A program made the translations under genes and the position numbers. 64,000 nt of DNA, from the NCBI GenBank assembly GCA_023515745.1, contig JALECJ010000007.1, positions 186,001-250,000 of the forward strand, in the 5' to 3' direction. Within the stretch, counting starts at the first letter, position 1. Each line of letters opens with the position of its first letter. The stretch is from Amoeboaphelidium protococcarum. Lineage: Eukaryota; Aphelidiomycota; Aphelidea. Positions 1-11,157 of the stretch are shown one piece after another. The notes beneath the pieces were generated by a model. The model searched no databases. It had not been told where the DNA came from and saw only the letters and a list, made by a program, of their open reading frames with translations.

Positions 1-1602
1 CTGAGGACCTGTGTTGATATTGTAGCGGAATTGATTAAACGCGTAAATGCTGGGTAGAATATCAATCTGAATGATGTCAAGAAGTAGGCCGCTTTGAAGA
101 ACAGGGCTCCATCTGTACCTCGCCTGGTTGATATCATTGCAGCGATTCCTGAAAAGTATAAGCCTAAGCTGCTTCCATTGCTGCGTGCTAAGCCTATTAG
201 ATCTGCCAGTGGAATTGCAGTCGTCGCCGTGATGTGTAAACCGCATCGTTGTCCACACATTGCCTACACTGGTAATGTGTGCGTATACTGTGCCGGTGGC
301 CCCGACAGTGATTTTGAGTATTCAACGCAGAGTTACACGGGCTATGAGCCTACATCTATGCGCGCCATTAGAGCCAGATATGACCCTTTTGAATAGGCTC
401 GTGGTAGAATTGACCAGCTGCGATCGCTCGGACACTCTGTTGATAAGGTGGAGTACATCATAATGGGCGGTACTTTTATGTCTCTTGATCAGCAGTATCG
501 TGACAATTTTATTATGAAACTGCATGATGCTCTATCTGGTCACCAGTCATCTACTTTGGAAGAAGCGATCATGATGAGTGAAAGGAGTAATACCAAGTGT
601 ATTGGTATCACAATTGAGACGCGTCCAGATTACTGTTTAACTCCGCATATATCATAAATGCTGATATATGGTTGCACTAGACTGGAAATTGGTGTATAAT
701 CAGTCTATGAAGATGTTGCGCGTGATACGAACCGTGGACATACGGTGCGCTCTGTTTGTGAGTCTTTTCAACTGGGGAAAGATGCTGGTTACAAAGTTAT
801 TGCACATATGATGCCTGACTTGCCTAATGTGGGAGCTGAGAGAGATATTGAGTAGTTCAAAGAGTTCTTTGAGAATCCAATGTTTCGCGCTGATGGACTG
901 AAGATATATCCAACGCTGGTTATCAGAGGCACTGGATTGTACGAATTATGGAAGACTGGAAGATATCAGAATTATCCACCAAATGATCTGGTTGATCTGA
1001 TTGCGAAAATCTTTGCCCTCATCCCACCATGGACTAGAGTGTATAGAGTTTAGCGTGATATTCCCATGCCATTGGTGTCAAATGGAGTTGAGTATGGCAA
1101 TTTACGTGAGCTGGCTCTGTAGAGAATGAAAGATTTTGGTACAACTTGTCGTGACGTTAGAACAAGGGAAGTGGGTATTCAAGATATCCATAATAAGATT
1201 AAGCCAGATTAGGTGGAGCTGGTGCGCAGAGATTACACTGCCAATGGTGGATGGGAGACGTTTCTGGCTTATGAGGATCCGCTTTAGGATATACTAATTG
1301 GCCTGTTGAGACTGAGAAAGTGTAATCCAACAACGACTTTTCGCCCCGAGTTGAAAGGACAAGTTACGTCTATTGTCAGGGAGTTGCATGTCTATGGAAG
1401 CACTGTACCTGTGCACAGTCGTGATCCTAAGAAATTTCAGCATCAAGGCTACGGTACTATGTTGATGGAAGAGGCTGAGAGAATCGCGCGTGAAGAGCAT
1501 GGAAGCACTAAGCTTGCAGTTATTGCTGGTGTTGGTACGCGTAACTACTATCGCAAGCTCGGCTATGAATTGGATGGCCCATACATGACCAAAATGTTAT
1601 GA
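1..1602 (+). CDS. ELP3: Elongator complex catalytic subunit Elp3 (5' end outside window)
   Basis: Elp3 is the radical-SAM acetyl-transferase subunit of Elongator, which starts wobble-uridine modification of tRNA. The frame is open from base 1 to a TGA at 1600-1602, with many in-frame TAG/TAA where orthologues carry Gln (for example the residue after YDPFE and in IGVQSVYEDVA). The iron-sulphur cysteines follow the CX9CX2C pattern at codons 250, 280 and 289. The C-terminal acetyltransferase motif HQGYG and the NYYRKLGY end lie at about 1441-1575. The motif after the third Cys reads CAGG instead of the common CPGG. About 533 residues are present, so only a short N-terminus is missing. No intron is needed in this part. 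Identity is near certain from the near-continuous match to the family. Confidence 0.97.
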
Positions 1603-1707
1603 TTTGAATATTTTTTCTCAGTCTTTCTCTTCGTATTCTTCTTGATCAATTCGTTACTTTAGCGAAACTTTCTGATTGTCAAAACTCGCCGTCTTATAAT
1701 TTCTGCC

Positions 1708-3089
1708 ATGGACCATCATAAGACAGAGTGGAGTCAAGTGAAAGTATCAGCGAAATCGCGTTAGACTGTAAATCCTATAAGGAATATTGTGGACAAGTTG
1801 AAGGTTGATCCGCATAGTTCCAAGTCTCTAATAAGTTTGTCAATTGGTAAATCTCATCTATTCGGACCATTTGAACCATTTCTTAATGATGAATTTTTTT
1901 GTAGGAGATCCCACAGTATTTGGAAATTTTAATCCGCCTGAGCATATTCAAGATGCGACCCTGTAAATTATTAAGGATGCCAAGCATAATGGCTATTTAC
2001 CTTCTTTTGGTGATAAAGCAGCGCGCGAAGCTATAGCGTAGTATTAGTCAGTAGAAGGTTTCGAGTTGAGTGCAGATGATGTGGTGGTAACAAGCGGCTG
2101 CTCTGGCGCTCTCGATCTCATCTTTGATTGTCTGTGTGAAGCTGGTAGTAATGTTCTACTACCTAAACCTGGATTCTCTCTCTATACTACGCTTGCCTAA
2201 TCGAAAGGGGTTGAGATCAGGTATTACGATTTGGACCCATCGCGCGGGTGGTAGGTTGATCTAGAACATGTAAAAAGCCTTTACGACTCTAGAACATCTT
2301 TCATATTGGTTAACAATCCTTCTAATCCATGTGGTTCTGTTTATGATGAAAGCCATCTACGTGAGATATTGTAGACTGCCTCCAATTTGAGACTGCCAGT
2401 TGTCGCTGATGAGATTTATGCTCACATGGCTTTTGCACCTAATCAGTTCTACTTCATGGCCCAGGTGGCAGTGTAGAACGGCATCAAGATTCCTGTATTA
2501 AGTGTTGGCGGTCTTGCCAAGCGGTACATGATACCCGGATGGAGATTGGGATGGATTGCGGTGTATGATTTATGCAGTTGTTTGGAAGATGTGAAGAGTG
2601 GATTAGTTGCATTGAGTTAGCTGATATTGGGAGCGAATTCGATCACTCAGGCTTTGGTTCCACGTTTGCTTAGTGATACACCAAAGTCATACTATGAAGG
2701 ATGCTTAACTTAATTGAAGCAGAACGCGGACCTCTGCGCCCAATTGCTATCAAGCTGTGCTTGTTTGTAGATTGTGTAGCCGTAAGGTGCAATGTACATG
2801 ATGGTAAGTTTTCAGTTTTAGCCTTGAAACGTCTTATATTATAATTTTTCATTTAATGTAGATTGGACTTAATTTAAACTAATTTAAGGATATTGCTGAT
2901 GATGCTGACTTTGCAGGCAAACTGTTAGCTGAGGAGAATGTTGTGGTTCTGCCGGGATAGTGCTTCCAATTCAAAAACTTTTTTAGACTTGTGGTCACTG
3001 TGCCGGAGCCGGTCATGCGGGAGGCTTGCGGTAGAATTATCGACTTCTGCCAGCGTCACCAATCTGTCGGCAATGGAACGGCTCGTTGA
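1708..3089 (+). CDS. TAT: Tyrosine aminotransferase (class I PLP aminotransferase)
   Basis: PLP enzyme that transfers the amino group of tyrosine to 2-oxoglutarate in aromatic amino-acid catabolism. Exons are 1708-1846, 1905-2803 and 2862-3089; both introns (1847-1904, 2804-2861) are 58 bp with GT...TGTAG ends. Splicing the first rebuilds the motif LSIGDPTVFGN, and splicing the second joins GAMYMM to IGLNLNQF. The fold-type I motif NNPSNPCG and the PLP lysine in GGLAKRYMIPGWRLGW (Lys about 252) are visible. The stop is TGA at 3087-3089, giving about 421 residues. TAG/TAA codons sit at Gln-compatible sites. It differs from generic alanine/aspartate transaminases in the TAT-type N-terminal motif, so substrate specificity is fairly secure. 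Confidence 0.92.
1847..1904 (+). other. Spliceosomal intron, 58 bp (TAT intron 1)
   Basis: GTAAATC donor, TTTTTTTGTAG acceptor and a TTCTTAATG branch-like site 20 bases upstream of the acceptor. Phase 1. Typical of the class in this window. Confidence 0.92.
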
Positions 3090-3442
3090 TGATAGAGTTT
3101 TCATCATCGGCCCGTATTTGATCAGCGTTTGTTCTTCCGCGATCCGTAAACATTTTCTCTGCTGGGCGATGAGTGAATGAAAGAGTCGACGTTTGTTCTC
3201 CAGATTGAGGCCGGCTATGGTTCTCCATGTAAAGTGGATGATTGCATGAGGATATAAATATACTTTTGATCAAACAAACACCTTGTTTCGATGATACCGT
3301 CAATAACTAGTACACACAAACAATATTGGTTGGTTGTGTTCAGTTCTTGTTCCCACATTATTGTGTTGATATATTTTTATTGTTATTGAGTATCCGCTAC
3401 AGCTAAAGTGAAAACCGATCTGAAACAACTAATCCGATAACG
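3090..3442. other. Intergenic region
   Basis: 353 bp between two genes on the same strand. It holds an AT-rich TATA-like stretch near 3249-3262 and no convincing gene on either strand. It probably contains the 3' UTR of the aminotransferase and the promoter of the next gene. Confidence 0.5.
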
Positions 3443-4342
3443 ATGATTTTCATGGTCGATCCACCCAAGGTGCTTACAACTGCAAGAAAAATTTACGATT
3501 TGAAAGATTTGGAACTGCTTGCGTAGATAGCCGTAGAGTTGAATATACATGACTTGCCATCTGTGCGGAAGGGGTTCCTGCAAGCGGCTGAGCAGGCTGG
3601 TATGCGTGGGTTCTGCGCGCGCCTTTGCCAGTTGCACCGAGAAATCGTGGGCAGAAAACAAGTATCATTGAGCACTGAATACGATCCCTTCTGTACAAGA
3701 GAAATTAAACCTGTTGAAACTGGTAAATTTTCTAGCTTGAGTCTGATTCTTAATCATAGTCGCTCCGATGTTAGGCAGTCAACGGTTAAAGCTGATTTGG
3801 AATCAATGGTAAAAAGTCCATCAAAGTCATTGCAAAGATCATCTCACAGCCGATTGTCTCTTGGATCAAAGTCTTTTGTCAATTATCCAGATGTTCAGAA
3901 AGGTGACACGTCACACAGTGTGAAAAAGCATTAGTCGTTTAGTTTGGCACCGTCGTTCGCGGCCACATCAATGCGAAGTTGGCGTCTGCGACATATCTAA
4001 AACCTGAATGCAACTGCTCGTTCCAGTGCACCTTATGAATCTACTGCATCTACTGTTTCAAAGTAACGATTGATGAATGCTCCCAGCCGAAGTTCTCTAC
4101 TCAATTTGAATCTGAACAGTCGTGCTACGGCAATTGACTCTTTTGAGAGCGCTTTCGAAGACGAAGATGAAATGGTTTTTGAAGCTGCAGCGTCATAAAG
4201 ATCTCCTCCGCAATCTTACATATCACAATATGAGTCTTCATTGAAAAAGTTGATGGAAGAAGCGAAGAAGATTAATGCTGAAATAAGTGCCAAGCTTCAC
4301 GGCACTGATGTCTTGCCTACTAAGATCAATAAAGCAATCTGA
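3443..4342 (+). CDS. Unknown Ser/Arg-rich protein with helical ends
   Basis: Open frame of 299 codons ending at TGA 4340-4342, starting at the first ATG (3443). I do not recognise the family. The first 75 residues look helical (repeated L/A/E, MRGFCARLCQLHREIV), residues about 80-230 are Ser/Arg/Lys-rich and probably disordered, and the C-terminus contains an acidic patch (FEDEDEM) followed by a short coiled-coil-like segment (LKKLMEEAKKINAEI). Several TAA/TAG codons lie in frame. It converges with the SAP-domain gene 123 bp downstream. Coding status is supported by composition and by its fit between neighbours, not by homology. Confidence 0.7.
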
Positions 4343-4465
4343 GTGTGCAGAGGTCGGTGATATCATTCTTACGACGCGATAGATGTTTTAGGATTTTAAT
4401 AAAGCCGCGATATGAACGATTTTAGATAAAGTTAGAGTAATAGAATTGTAGATTTTAATTTAGAA

Positions 4466-5854
4466 TCAATTTTCTATTGACAGCATCGATATTATAGCAC
4501 TAAGGTCCGACTGCGAACTCAGCGTAACTGAGCCTTAAACAGTTGACTAACCAGTGATAGTGTTACATTCTTTCGACACCAGAAGCTGAGAATGACCATC
4601 GTTCAACAGGACTGAGTGTTCCTCGACATCATATACTCCAGTAATCCAGTAATCATCACCTGAAATAGTATGCCGTGATAGCAAATCCAAAGACCCTGGG
4701 ATTTGAGAAGTCTCACTTGCATTCAAACGCGAGATCTGAGCTTCCAGAGACTTGTTACACCGAGCTAATCTCTTATCGCAAAAAGTCATGATTAAGTTTT
4801 GTGACCCTGGCTATGAGGCCATTTATAGATATAATTTCTGGCCACGTTTATCAGAGAGACGAAGTCTACTATACAATTTCGTCTACCACTCAGACAAGTT
4901 ACCTTATTCTAACCGGCAATAAGGTTCTAAAGCGGGGATGAATAGTCCAGCTCTACCCTTGCTTTATACACCTAATTCAATGCTTTAATAGACATCAGAC
5001 GCCAACAAAACGCACCCCAGCTAAATCACTACCGCATCTTATTACTTGTAATCGTTTAATACAGATTCCAACGATTCCGTGATAATACTAGCGCCAGGTA
5101 CGTATAAATTCAACTTTGCAAAATAATTGGGCTAAAGTACATCGTGATAAGGCAGCATATGTACATCGGGAGGCACATGTACATTTAAACCATTCTGAAC
5201 TAAATGAAAGGCATCCAACAGATCAGAAAGAGCACTACTAGCCGTCTCTAGAGAGTTAGATATCACACGAATACGATAGTTCGCGTCAAAATCTATTAGA
5301 GATTGGTCAGCAAATAGTGACGGTAAATGCTACTTCCAAATAGGCGAGAGCTCAGATATGGGAGGAAACTCGTAAAACTTCTCAGAAATTTGCAAATATT
5401 ATCCTAATTATGCTTCAACTAAGGCGAGAGATCGCTCAGGTCCAACCAACTCTATAGAATTATTAATCAATTACAATTATACTCCATGCTTCTATGCAAA
5501 CTATTACGCACTCACGCATTTAAACGCGTCAAAGAACTTTTTCTACAGCTGCGACAACGGTAAATTTTTACTAATTTTGATATTAGACTCTAATCCCATG
5601 TGGCTTCTTATTCTATTGACCATTTACAACTTTGATCCAGCCTGGGAGAGTTTATGAGCCTTGAGATATTCACGCAGAAGTGCAGCGGAGAATGCTTTAG
5701 CACTTTATTAAGGCTATTACTATGGTATTAAACTCATTACATCGTCTACAGTCAATGGCTTACTCTTCAGCAATGTTTTAATATCATGCGTATAACGACG
5801 GCAAGATCTCATCCAAATCAGTGCCATTTTCTCTCTCATAGTATTTTCATTCAT
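4466..5854 (-). CDS. SAP-motif protein, possibly Sls1-like mitochondrial expression factor
   Basis: 462-residue reverse-strand frame, ATG at 5852-5854 and TGA at 4466-4468. Near residue 60 a SAP-like helix-extended-helix reads LLREYLKAHKLSQAGSKLQM, a motif often used to bind nucleic acid. Just after it is a KH-like stretch, IELVGPERSLALVEAQL, similar in style to repeats of fungal Sls1, which couples mitochondrial transcription and translation. The rest is mixed alpha/beta with no motif I can name. The SAP motif is seen; the Sls1 link is inference. Its start lies only 41 bp from the divergent ankyrin gene, so the two share a very small promoter. Confidence 0.75.
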
Positions 5855-5895
5855 AATAGAGCGAAAACAGTAAAAAGTCTACACGCCGTAAAATA
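5855..5895. promoter_or_regulatory. 41-bp divergent intergenic gap between start codons
   Basis: The ATG of the SAP-motif gene (reverse) and the ATG of the ankyrin gene (forward) are separated by only these bases. Both core promoters and 5' UTRs must overlap here or reach into the opposite gene. No specific element is recognised. Confidence 0.5.
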
Positions 5896-6405
5896 ATGAT
5901 GCTGGATTAAGATTAGATATTAGATATTCTGGATATTGCGCGCTACAATGAGATAGATGATCTCTAAGTGCTACTCAATACACTTTTGAAAGATGGTGTC
6001 GGTATCTAAGATATTGTGGATGAGGACTCTGGAAACACTCCGCTTCATATGGCGGCCGCAAATGGACATTTACAAATAATTTAATGTCTCATTGATGGTA
6101 TAAAAGATTTGTCCATGAGGACGTAATATATAAACTTTAAAAATAAAGGAGGTAATGCTGCTCTACATTGGGCATGCATGAATGGACACGCGTCCGTGGT
6201 GGAATTTCTGCTGAAGAACAATGCTGACGCTGATGCGAAAAACAACTATGACCGCAGTGCCTTGTATTACGCGTTCTAGTGCGGTAAAGAAGATGTCAAA
6301 GACCTTATATTATAATCTATAAAAATGGAGAATGAAGAGGAATGTCCCGAATCTGTTGAAGAGATTAAGGAAGAAGAAGAAGATGTGAATGAAGTTGTCC
6401 GGTGA
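5896..6405 (+). CDS. Small ankyrin-repeat protein (Yar1-like)
   Basis: 169 residues from ATG 5896 (a second ATG follows at once) to TGA 6403-6405. Two to three ankyrin repeats are clear: GNTPLHMAAANGHLQIIQCL and later NAALHWACMNGHASVVEFLL, then a weaker NYDRSALYYAF. The tail is acidic (EEEEDV). The size, repeat number and acidic tail resemble yeast Yar1, a chaperone for ribosomal protein uS3, but small ankyrin proteins are common and this identity is only a suggestion. Gln positions use TAA and TAG several times. No intron is needed. Confidence 0.85.
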
Positions 6406-6592
6406 CGACATTTAGAAATTTTAAATGTGGAATTTTAATGAGTTTCTTCTTGCTTTAGACTAGTGTAGATATCAAACACGTCTAGAATTGTAAATGCTTC
6501 TTTTCTGTTTCAGAGTTCAAATATTCAAGTAGAGTACTTTTTAAGGTTCAATTACATATCATTCATACATCCCTCATTACCACCGTCTCAAT

Positions 6593-7501
6593 ATGTCTGT
6601 TCAACAGAAATTAGATAAGGACGTTCTGTTTGTAAATTTGCCCAGTAATATCGGGTCAAGACGCGTCGAACTGTGGGCATTAGATTAACTGAGAAGAACC
6701 AAGTCGATGGATTACGAATTGACTGTGCTCACACCTTTATCAGAAGTTGTAAGAAGAGGTATGTAAGATTAGGCACGTAAGCAAGGGCCTGATAATAAGT
6801 GCTCAGTAGTGCCTGATGACTCTGTGAGTGTGATGGCCGAGCGTCGTTATTTGTAACAATTGGCTGTGCCGCAAAATGGGAAATCTGAAACAAAACCAAA
6901 TCGCACGCGTAGCTGGTTAGAACAAGAACAATCTGGAACCAAGCAAGTGCTAGCTCAAAAGTAAGTTGCAGTGAGTAAGTAACCTGCTGTTGTTATAGCA
7001 TCTCAGACTAATATTACCAATGCTCCGGTAAAGAGCAAAAAGCCAGCAGCTCTGAAGGATGCTACCAATATTGAGAAGAAGATCAGAAATGTTGATCAGA
7101 AGGAGAAAAAGGCGAAACCGTAATCTCAAAACAGATAGGCTGAAAACAGCATCAATGAGAAAACGAAACGCACTAAACGTATGCTGAAGTTGAAGTCCTC
7201 ACCGGATCTTGGCCAATAGTAGAAGGACTAGATTGATATGTACCGCTATCAACAATTACAACTGGAAAGTCAGCGCGTTGACGAGTATAGAAACAAGAAT
7301 CAAGGAGCAAGTAGAAACGTATACGACTCCGTATTGGATGACATTTTTGAATCCGATCTGGACAACTTGGCAATTAAGAACAAGAAGACTGTATACTCTC
7401 CTAGTAATGTTAAGCACAATGACTTCGTACCTCCTGACTTCAGCTGGGTAGGATCTATCGAGTACGAGTTCCCCATACTATTCAAGTAAAAGAGACGCTG
7501 A
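6593..7501 (+). CDS. Unknown Lys/Gln-rich protein
   Basis: 302-codon frame from ATG 6593 to TGA 7499-7501. I do not recognise it. The N-terminal 60 residues look folded (VLFVNLPSNIGSRRVELW...), the middle is Lys/Asn/Gln-rich and probably disordered (about residues 90-215), and the C-terminal 70 residues contain mixed hydrophobic sequence (YDSVLDDIFESDLDNLAI, PPDFSWVGSIEYEFPILF). TAG/TAA codons are frequent in the charged middle, as expected for Gln. A nuclear role would suit the basic content, but nothing proves it. It converges with the methyltransferase gene, 66 bp apart. Confidence 0.65.
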
Positions 7502-7567
7502 ACAATTTGATCCACGGGCGTGACATGGCATTGGAAATGAAACTGAGGCAACGTCTATCTATTAACA

Positions 7568-8365
7568 TCATTTTGGATCATTGGATAACTTCTTGAAAAC
7601 TCCCTGTAAGAATAATCTCTATGCATCAAGTCCCTATTTCCTGTTAACAGTTCTTAAGCTGACAACTTCTGTTCTAACAACTTCAAAGCCAGCATCTTTG
7701 AATAAATCTTCTAATTCAGCTTGTTGAAAGAAATACGAAAGAGTACCATCTTGTCGAAGATACAAATTTCTCTCAATACATTTTGGGTCCTGACTAGTTT
7801 CAAATCTATGCTACGCGTAATCACCAACCGCGTAATCTCTAAATATCACAATACCACCTTCAGCTAATACCTGGTGCACATTTCCCAACGCTTTTGATAA
7901 CTAAGAAGGTTGTAATGCACTTAACACAAATATCATTGAGCATAAATTTATGGATTCAGCAGGAACATACTCTTTAAAAGGCTAATCAACAGTGATATCT
8001 GCAACAAACGCGTGACATTTGTCATCATTGTACATATCATTAGTTTTAAACAACTCGATAGCTTTAGGAGCATAATCGCAAGCGTAGAATTCAATATCCA
8101 TATATTCTACCTTCTACGTCTCTTGCATGACGGGATACACAAAATTTCCCACTCCGCAGCCAATCTCAAAAACGCGCTGCTTCTTCAGCTTCGAGGCCTC
8201 AAGCACATCTTACAGATCTTTGAATTCATTCAAAGTCCAATGTCTATCCCGGAAAAAGTTGCAAGTATTATTCTTGTAGAATATGTTCCAGTACTTGCTA
8301 GGATTCGACATGAATCGTTTCTTGTTATAGTCTGATACCAGATTGGCACTCGATTTCTCAGTCAT
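7568..8365 (-). CDS. tRNA m3C32 methyltransferase, METTL2/6/8 (Trm140) family
   Basis: 265 residues, ATG 8363-8365, TGA 7568-7570. It carries the family hallmarks in order: KYWNIFYKNNTCNFFRDRHW, the SAM-binding FEIGCGVGNFV, ACDYAPKAIELF, CHAFVADIT, MIFVLSALQP, the conserved block GGIVIFRDYAVGDYA and YLRQDGTLSYFF. These enzymes methylate cytidine 32 of tRNA-Ser or tRNA-Thr. Length matches METTL6 (about 280) better than the longer METTL2, so a tRNA-Ser enzyme is most likely, but the paralogue cannot be settled by eye. It is divergent from the eL20 gene across a 406-bp gap. Confidence 0.93.
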
Positions 8366-8771
8366 TTTACGCCTATAATTGTTGATTCAGTTAAAACAAA
8401 ATCAGTCTTTTGCGGTGTTTTCAGGATACAAAACGGGCACGATCACCTGCATTACAAACCTGAGGATTAAAACAGTGCCATCGAAAAGGGTTATAAAAGG
8501 AAATTATCATTACAGTTTTTAGTTTGATCTGCTTAATAGGAACTAGAAGCTATGACAGGCTATCAGGTTGTATTCATGTGAAACAGCCTAAGCTATCAAT
8601 CAAAGCAGCGAGCTTGCAGTGTGGAATGTTTGCGATAGAGCGAGCGCGTATTTTCTAAGGTTGGCTTCGGTTACTTTCATCCAATCATTTCAATTTTTCT
8701 TACGCGTTTAGCCTTCGCCATTCAATTATTGATATCTGTACAGCAGAAGAAAATAAATAAGTCCAGTGAAA
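8366..8771. promoter_or_regulatory. Divergent intergenic region, tRNA methyltransferase / eL20
   Basis: 406 bp between two start codons in opposite directions. Contains pyrimidine-rich runs near 8690-8700. No motif is strong enough to name. It must carry both promoters. Confidence 0.45.
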
Positions 8772-9305
8772 ATGTCATAGCCTAGATTTAAAGAGTATTA
8801 GGTGGTTGGACGTATGCTGCCTAGCGAGAAGCTGCCTCAGCCAAAATTGTACCGTATGCGTCTATTCGCTCCTAATGAGGTGGTGGCAAAGTCGCGTTTC
8901 TGGTACTTTCTAAAGAAATTGAAGCGTGTGAAAAAGGCTAATGGTGAGATTGTGTCTGTAAACTAGATTCATGAGAAGGACACCTTTGTAAAGAACTTTG
9001 GAGTATGGCTGCGTTATGACAGTAGAAGTGGAACCCACAATATGTACAAGGAGTACAGAAGCACCACGCGTGTTGGCGCCGTTCACAACTGCTACCAGGA
9101 AATGGCTAGCCGTCATCGTGCCCGCTTCCACACAATCCACATCATTAAGGTGGCTGAGGTGAAGGCTGCTGATCTGCGTAGACCATTCATGAAGCAGTTG
9201 ATTGATCCTAAGCTCAAATTCCCATTGCCTCACCGTGTTGCACGCGCTCCAAGCCGTACTTACAAGTCACTGTTTTTGGGTGTTAGACCAACTACCTGCA
9301 TTTGA
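8772..9305 (+). CDS. RPL20: 60S ribosomal protein eL20 (L18A/L20)
   Basis: 177 residues, ATG 8772, TGA 9303-9305. The whole protein matches the family: [19 protein letters not shown] near the start, [58 protein letters not shown] and the C-terminal [10 protein letters not shown]. Length is normal. Gln is encoded by TAG at conserved sites (for example in the first ten codons). It belongs to the large cytosolic subunit. No intron lies in the coding part, which is unusual only by comparison with fungal ribosomal protein genes. Confidence 0.97.
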
Positions 9306-9366
9306 ACATTGAACTCGGTGAATATGGATAATTCTTATATTATACATGGTATTTTTCGTTTTTATT

Positions 9367-10422
9367 TCATTTTTAGATTTTAAACATTGCTATGGAATTC
9401 AGCTCGCTTGTATTTGCGCCAAAAACCTCAACTGCTCTATGTAATACTTATTCATATAAATAAATTCGCTCATACCGTAGTTGGGACTTTTACAACGCCT
9501 TCATAAATACTTAAAACGTATCTTCTCGGCGAATGACTACTGATATGAAGGCCATGCAAGAAGTTCGACTTGATAGAAGCAGTTTTAGAGCTTATATTAA
9601 AGAGCGTGCCAACTAAGGATCATAGGCGCAGTCACATGAAAATATAAACTCTTGAGAGGCATCCTCTTTAAATAGCATCTTCCAAGTGCTATAGTCGATC
9701 TGACTAAAATCCAGTTACGCAAACTAAAAACGCGATAAATCGGCAACTTGGTTCATGTTCTACTTGCAGATTTCCAAGACTTGAGTGTCACAATCTAGAA
9801 GGGCCATACTCCATCGTGATACTCTGGCATTACAGCTCAGGATATGATCAGTAACAAGTCCGAGCAGACCGACACCACAGCCGAGCTCTAAAATGTTTAT
9901 TGAAGTGCCAGATAAATTGGATCCGATAAGTTCTAATAGCATCTCAAAACAAAACGCAGCGAAAACTCTTGATGCTGTCCACAGCGAATATCCTGTACAC
10001 CCATTAGATAGTAAATCACTCGAAACGCGTAACGAAATCCTCCGACAATTCGATATAGACTAAGAGCCACTGAAGCCATCCATCGGCAAGTAAAAAAGTA
10101 ATTACTACCAGTTATCATCTTAAGTACGCAAAGAATCAATACAAAACAATGACGCAATAGACTCTGTTAACGTCTCTTCCGGATGATCCTCACCAATCAA
10201 AGTCAAATAGTTTTTCAAAACTCGCCGCGAGTATGCCAAATTAAAGTTACCATCATTTGACATGCACTGCTCCACGATGAATAACTATACCTCACTTGTT
10301 CTTAATTCTTCAAGCGTCATACCACTCCATAAATCTCGTTCTCGTAATCTTAAGCCAAACCGACGCTGAAACTTGTCAAATATTTCATCAATTGCGTTTT
10401 AGTCCATCAGTATTTCCGCCAT
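9367..10422 (-). CDS. EEF2 lysine methyltransferase-like protein (Efm3/FAM86 type)
   Basis: 351 residues, ATG 10420-10422, TGA 9367-9369. The C-terminal half is a seven-strand methyltransferase: CTGYSLWTASRVFAAF, the glycine motif ILELGCGVGLLGLV, then an acidic LLDCD strand, FSCDCAYDP and a long C-terminal strand pair. The N-terminal 130 residues are helical, as in FAM86/EEF2KMT, which trimethylates a lysine of elongation factor 2. Related METTL21/22 enzymes lack this N-terminal part, which is why I favour EEF2KMT. The gene converges with eL20, 61 bp apart. Confidence 0.82.
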
Positions 10423-10498
10423 TCAAACACCGTGAGAAAAAAAACAAAGTAAAGATTTTGATTTTCAAATGTAATGAAAAACAAGAGTATATTAAATT

Positions 10499-10843
10499 TC
10501 ACTTTTCAATTCTAGATATAGTGGCATCCTTGAGATCGGAATAGTATAAATTTTTTAAATCCTGATCTTCAGTCTTGAACGGATATTTAGTAAAACGACT
10601 CAGATTCTCTCCCCAACGATCGTGCTGGTGGGCCAGGTCCTTTAAAGTCTGAGCCTCTTTATGATTAACCACAGCCTAATGTCTCTTCTAGTTCTGAATG
10701 GCATACCATTAATCTTTTTGCAGATTGACGCGGGAATCACGCAATGGCTTCACAGGTGGTAAGCGACGAAACATTGATCTCCACCCTTGAGGCACTGCAT
10801 TAACCAACGCAATCAGAATCAATATACTTGCAAGTACTTTCAT
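10499..10843 (-). CDS. Small putative secreted protein
   Basis: 114 residues, ATG 10841-10843, TGA 10499-10501. The first 16 residues form a clear signal peptide (MKVLASILILIALVNA), followed by a short basic segment and a hydrophilic, Lys/His/Gln-rich mature part with several aromatic residues. No cysteines and no family that I recognise. Secretion is inferred from the signal peptide only. It lies between the EEF2KMT-like gene and the sugar transporter, all on the reverse strand. Confidence 0.72.
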
Positions 10844-11157
10844 TTTACAGCTCAATTTTCTTTTCTAAAATACAACTGTATAAATTATGAGCAGGCTAAT
10901 AGAAAGAAAAGGCAATTATATAAAATGTTTTGATCTTAGTGGGAATATCGAGATTCGAAAACAACCCCTTTGATCAGACAAGAGTTAAGAAACTGCCAGG
11001 TTCTCCTGTTTATTTGGAAGATTGACATAACGGAGCCACCAAAGGTATAAATAGAGCAATTATAATAATTTTGAAAACTGCAATTGAAATTTAACTTAAT
11101 CATCATCATATAATCTATATTACAAGCTACTGATCAACAGTGGCGTTAAATCACAAT
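10844..11157. other. Intergenic region
   Basis: 314 AT-rich bases between two reverse-strand genes: 3' UTR of the sugar transporter and upstream region of the small secreted protein. No gene-like sequence seen. Confidence 0.45.

Noticed and set aside
1-1602. ELP3 looks like a pseudogene with many stop codons
   Set aside because: Every in-frame TAA/TAG coincides with Gln-compatible sites, the protein is otherwise near perfect, and the same pattern holds in all neighbours; this is the genetic code, not decay.
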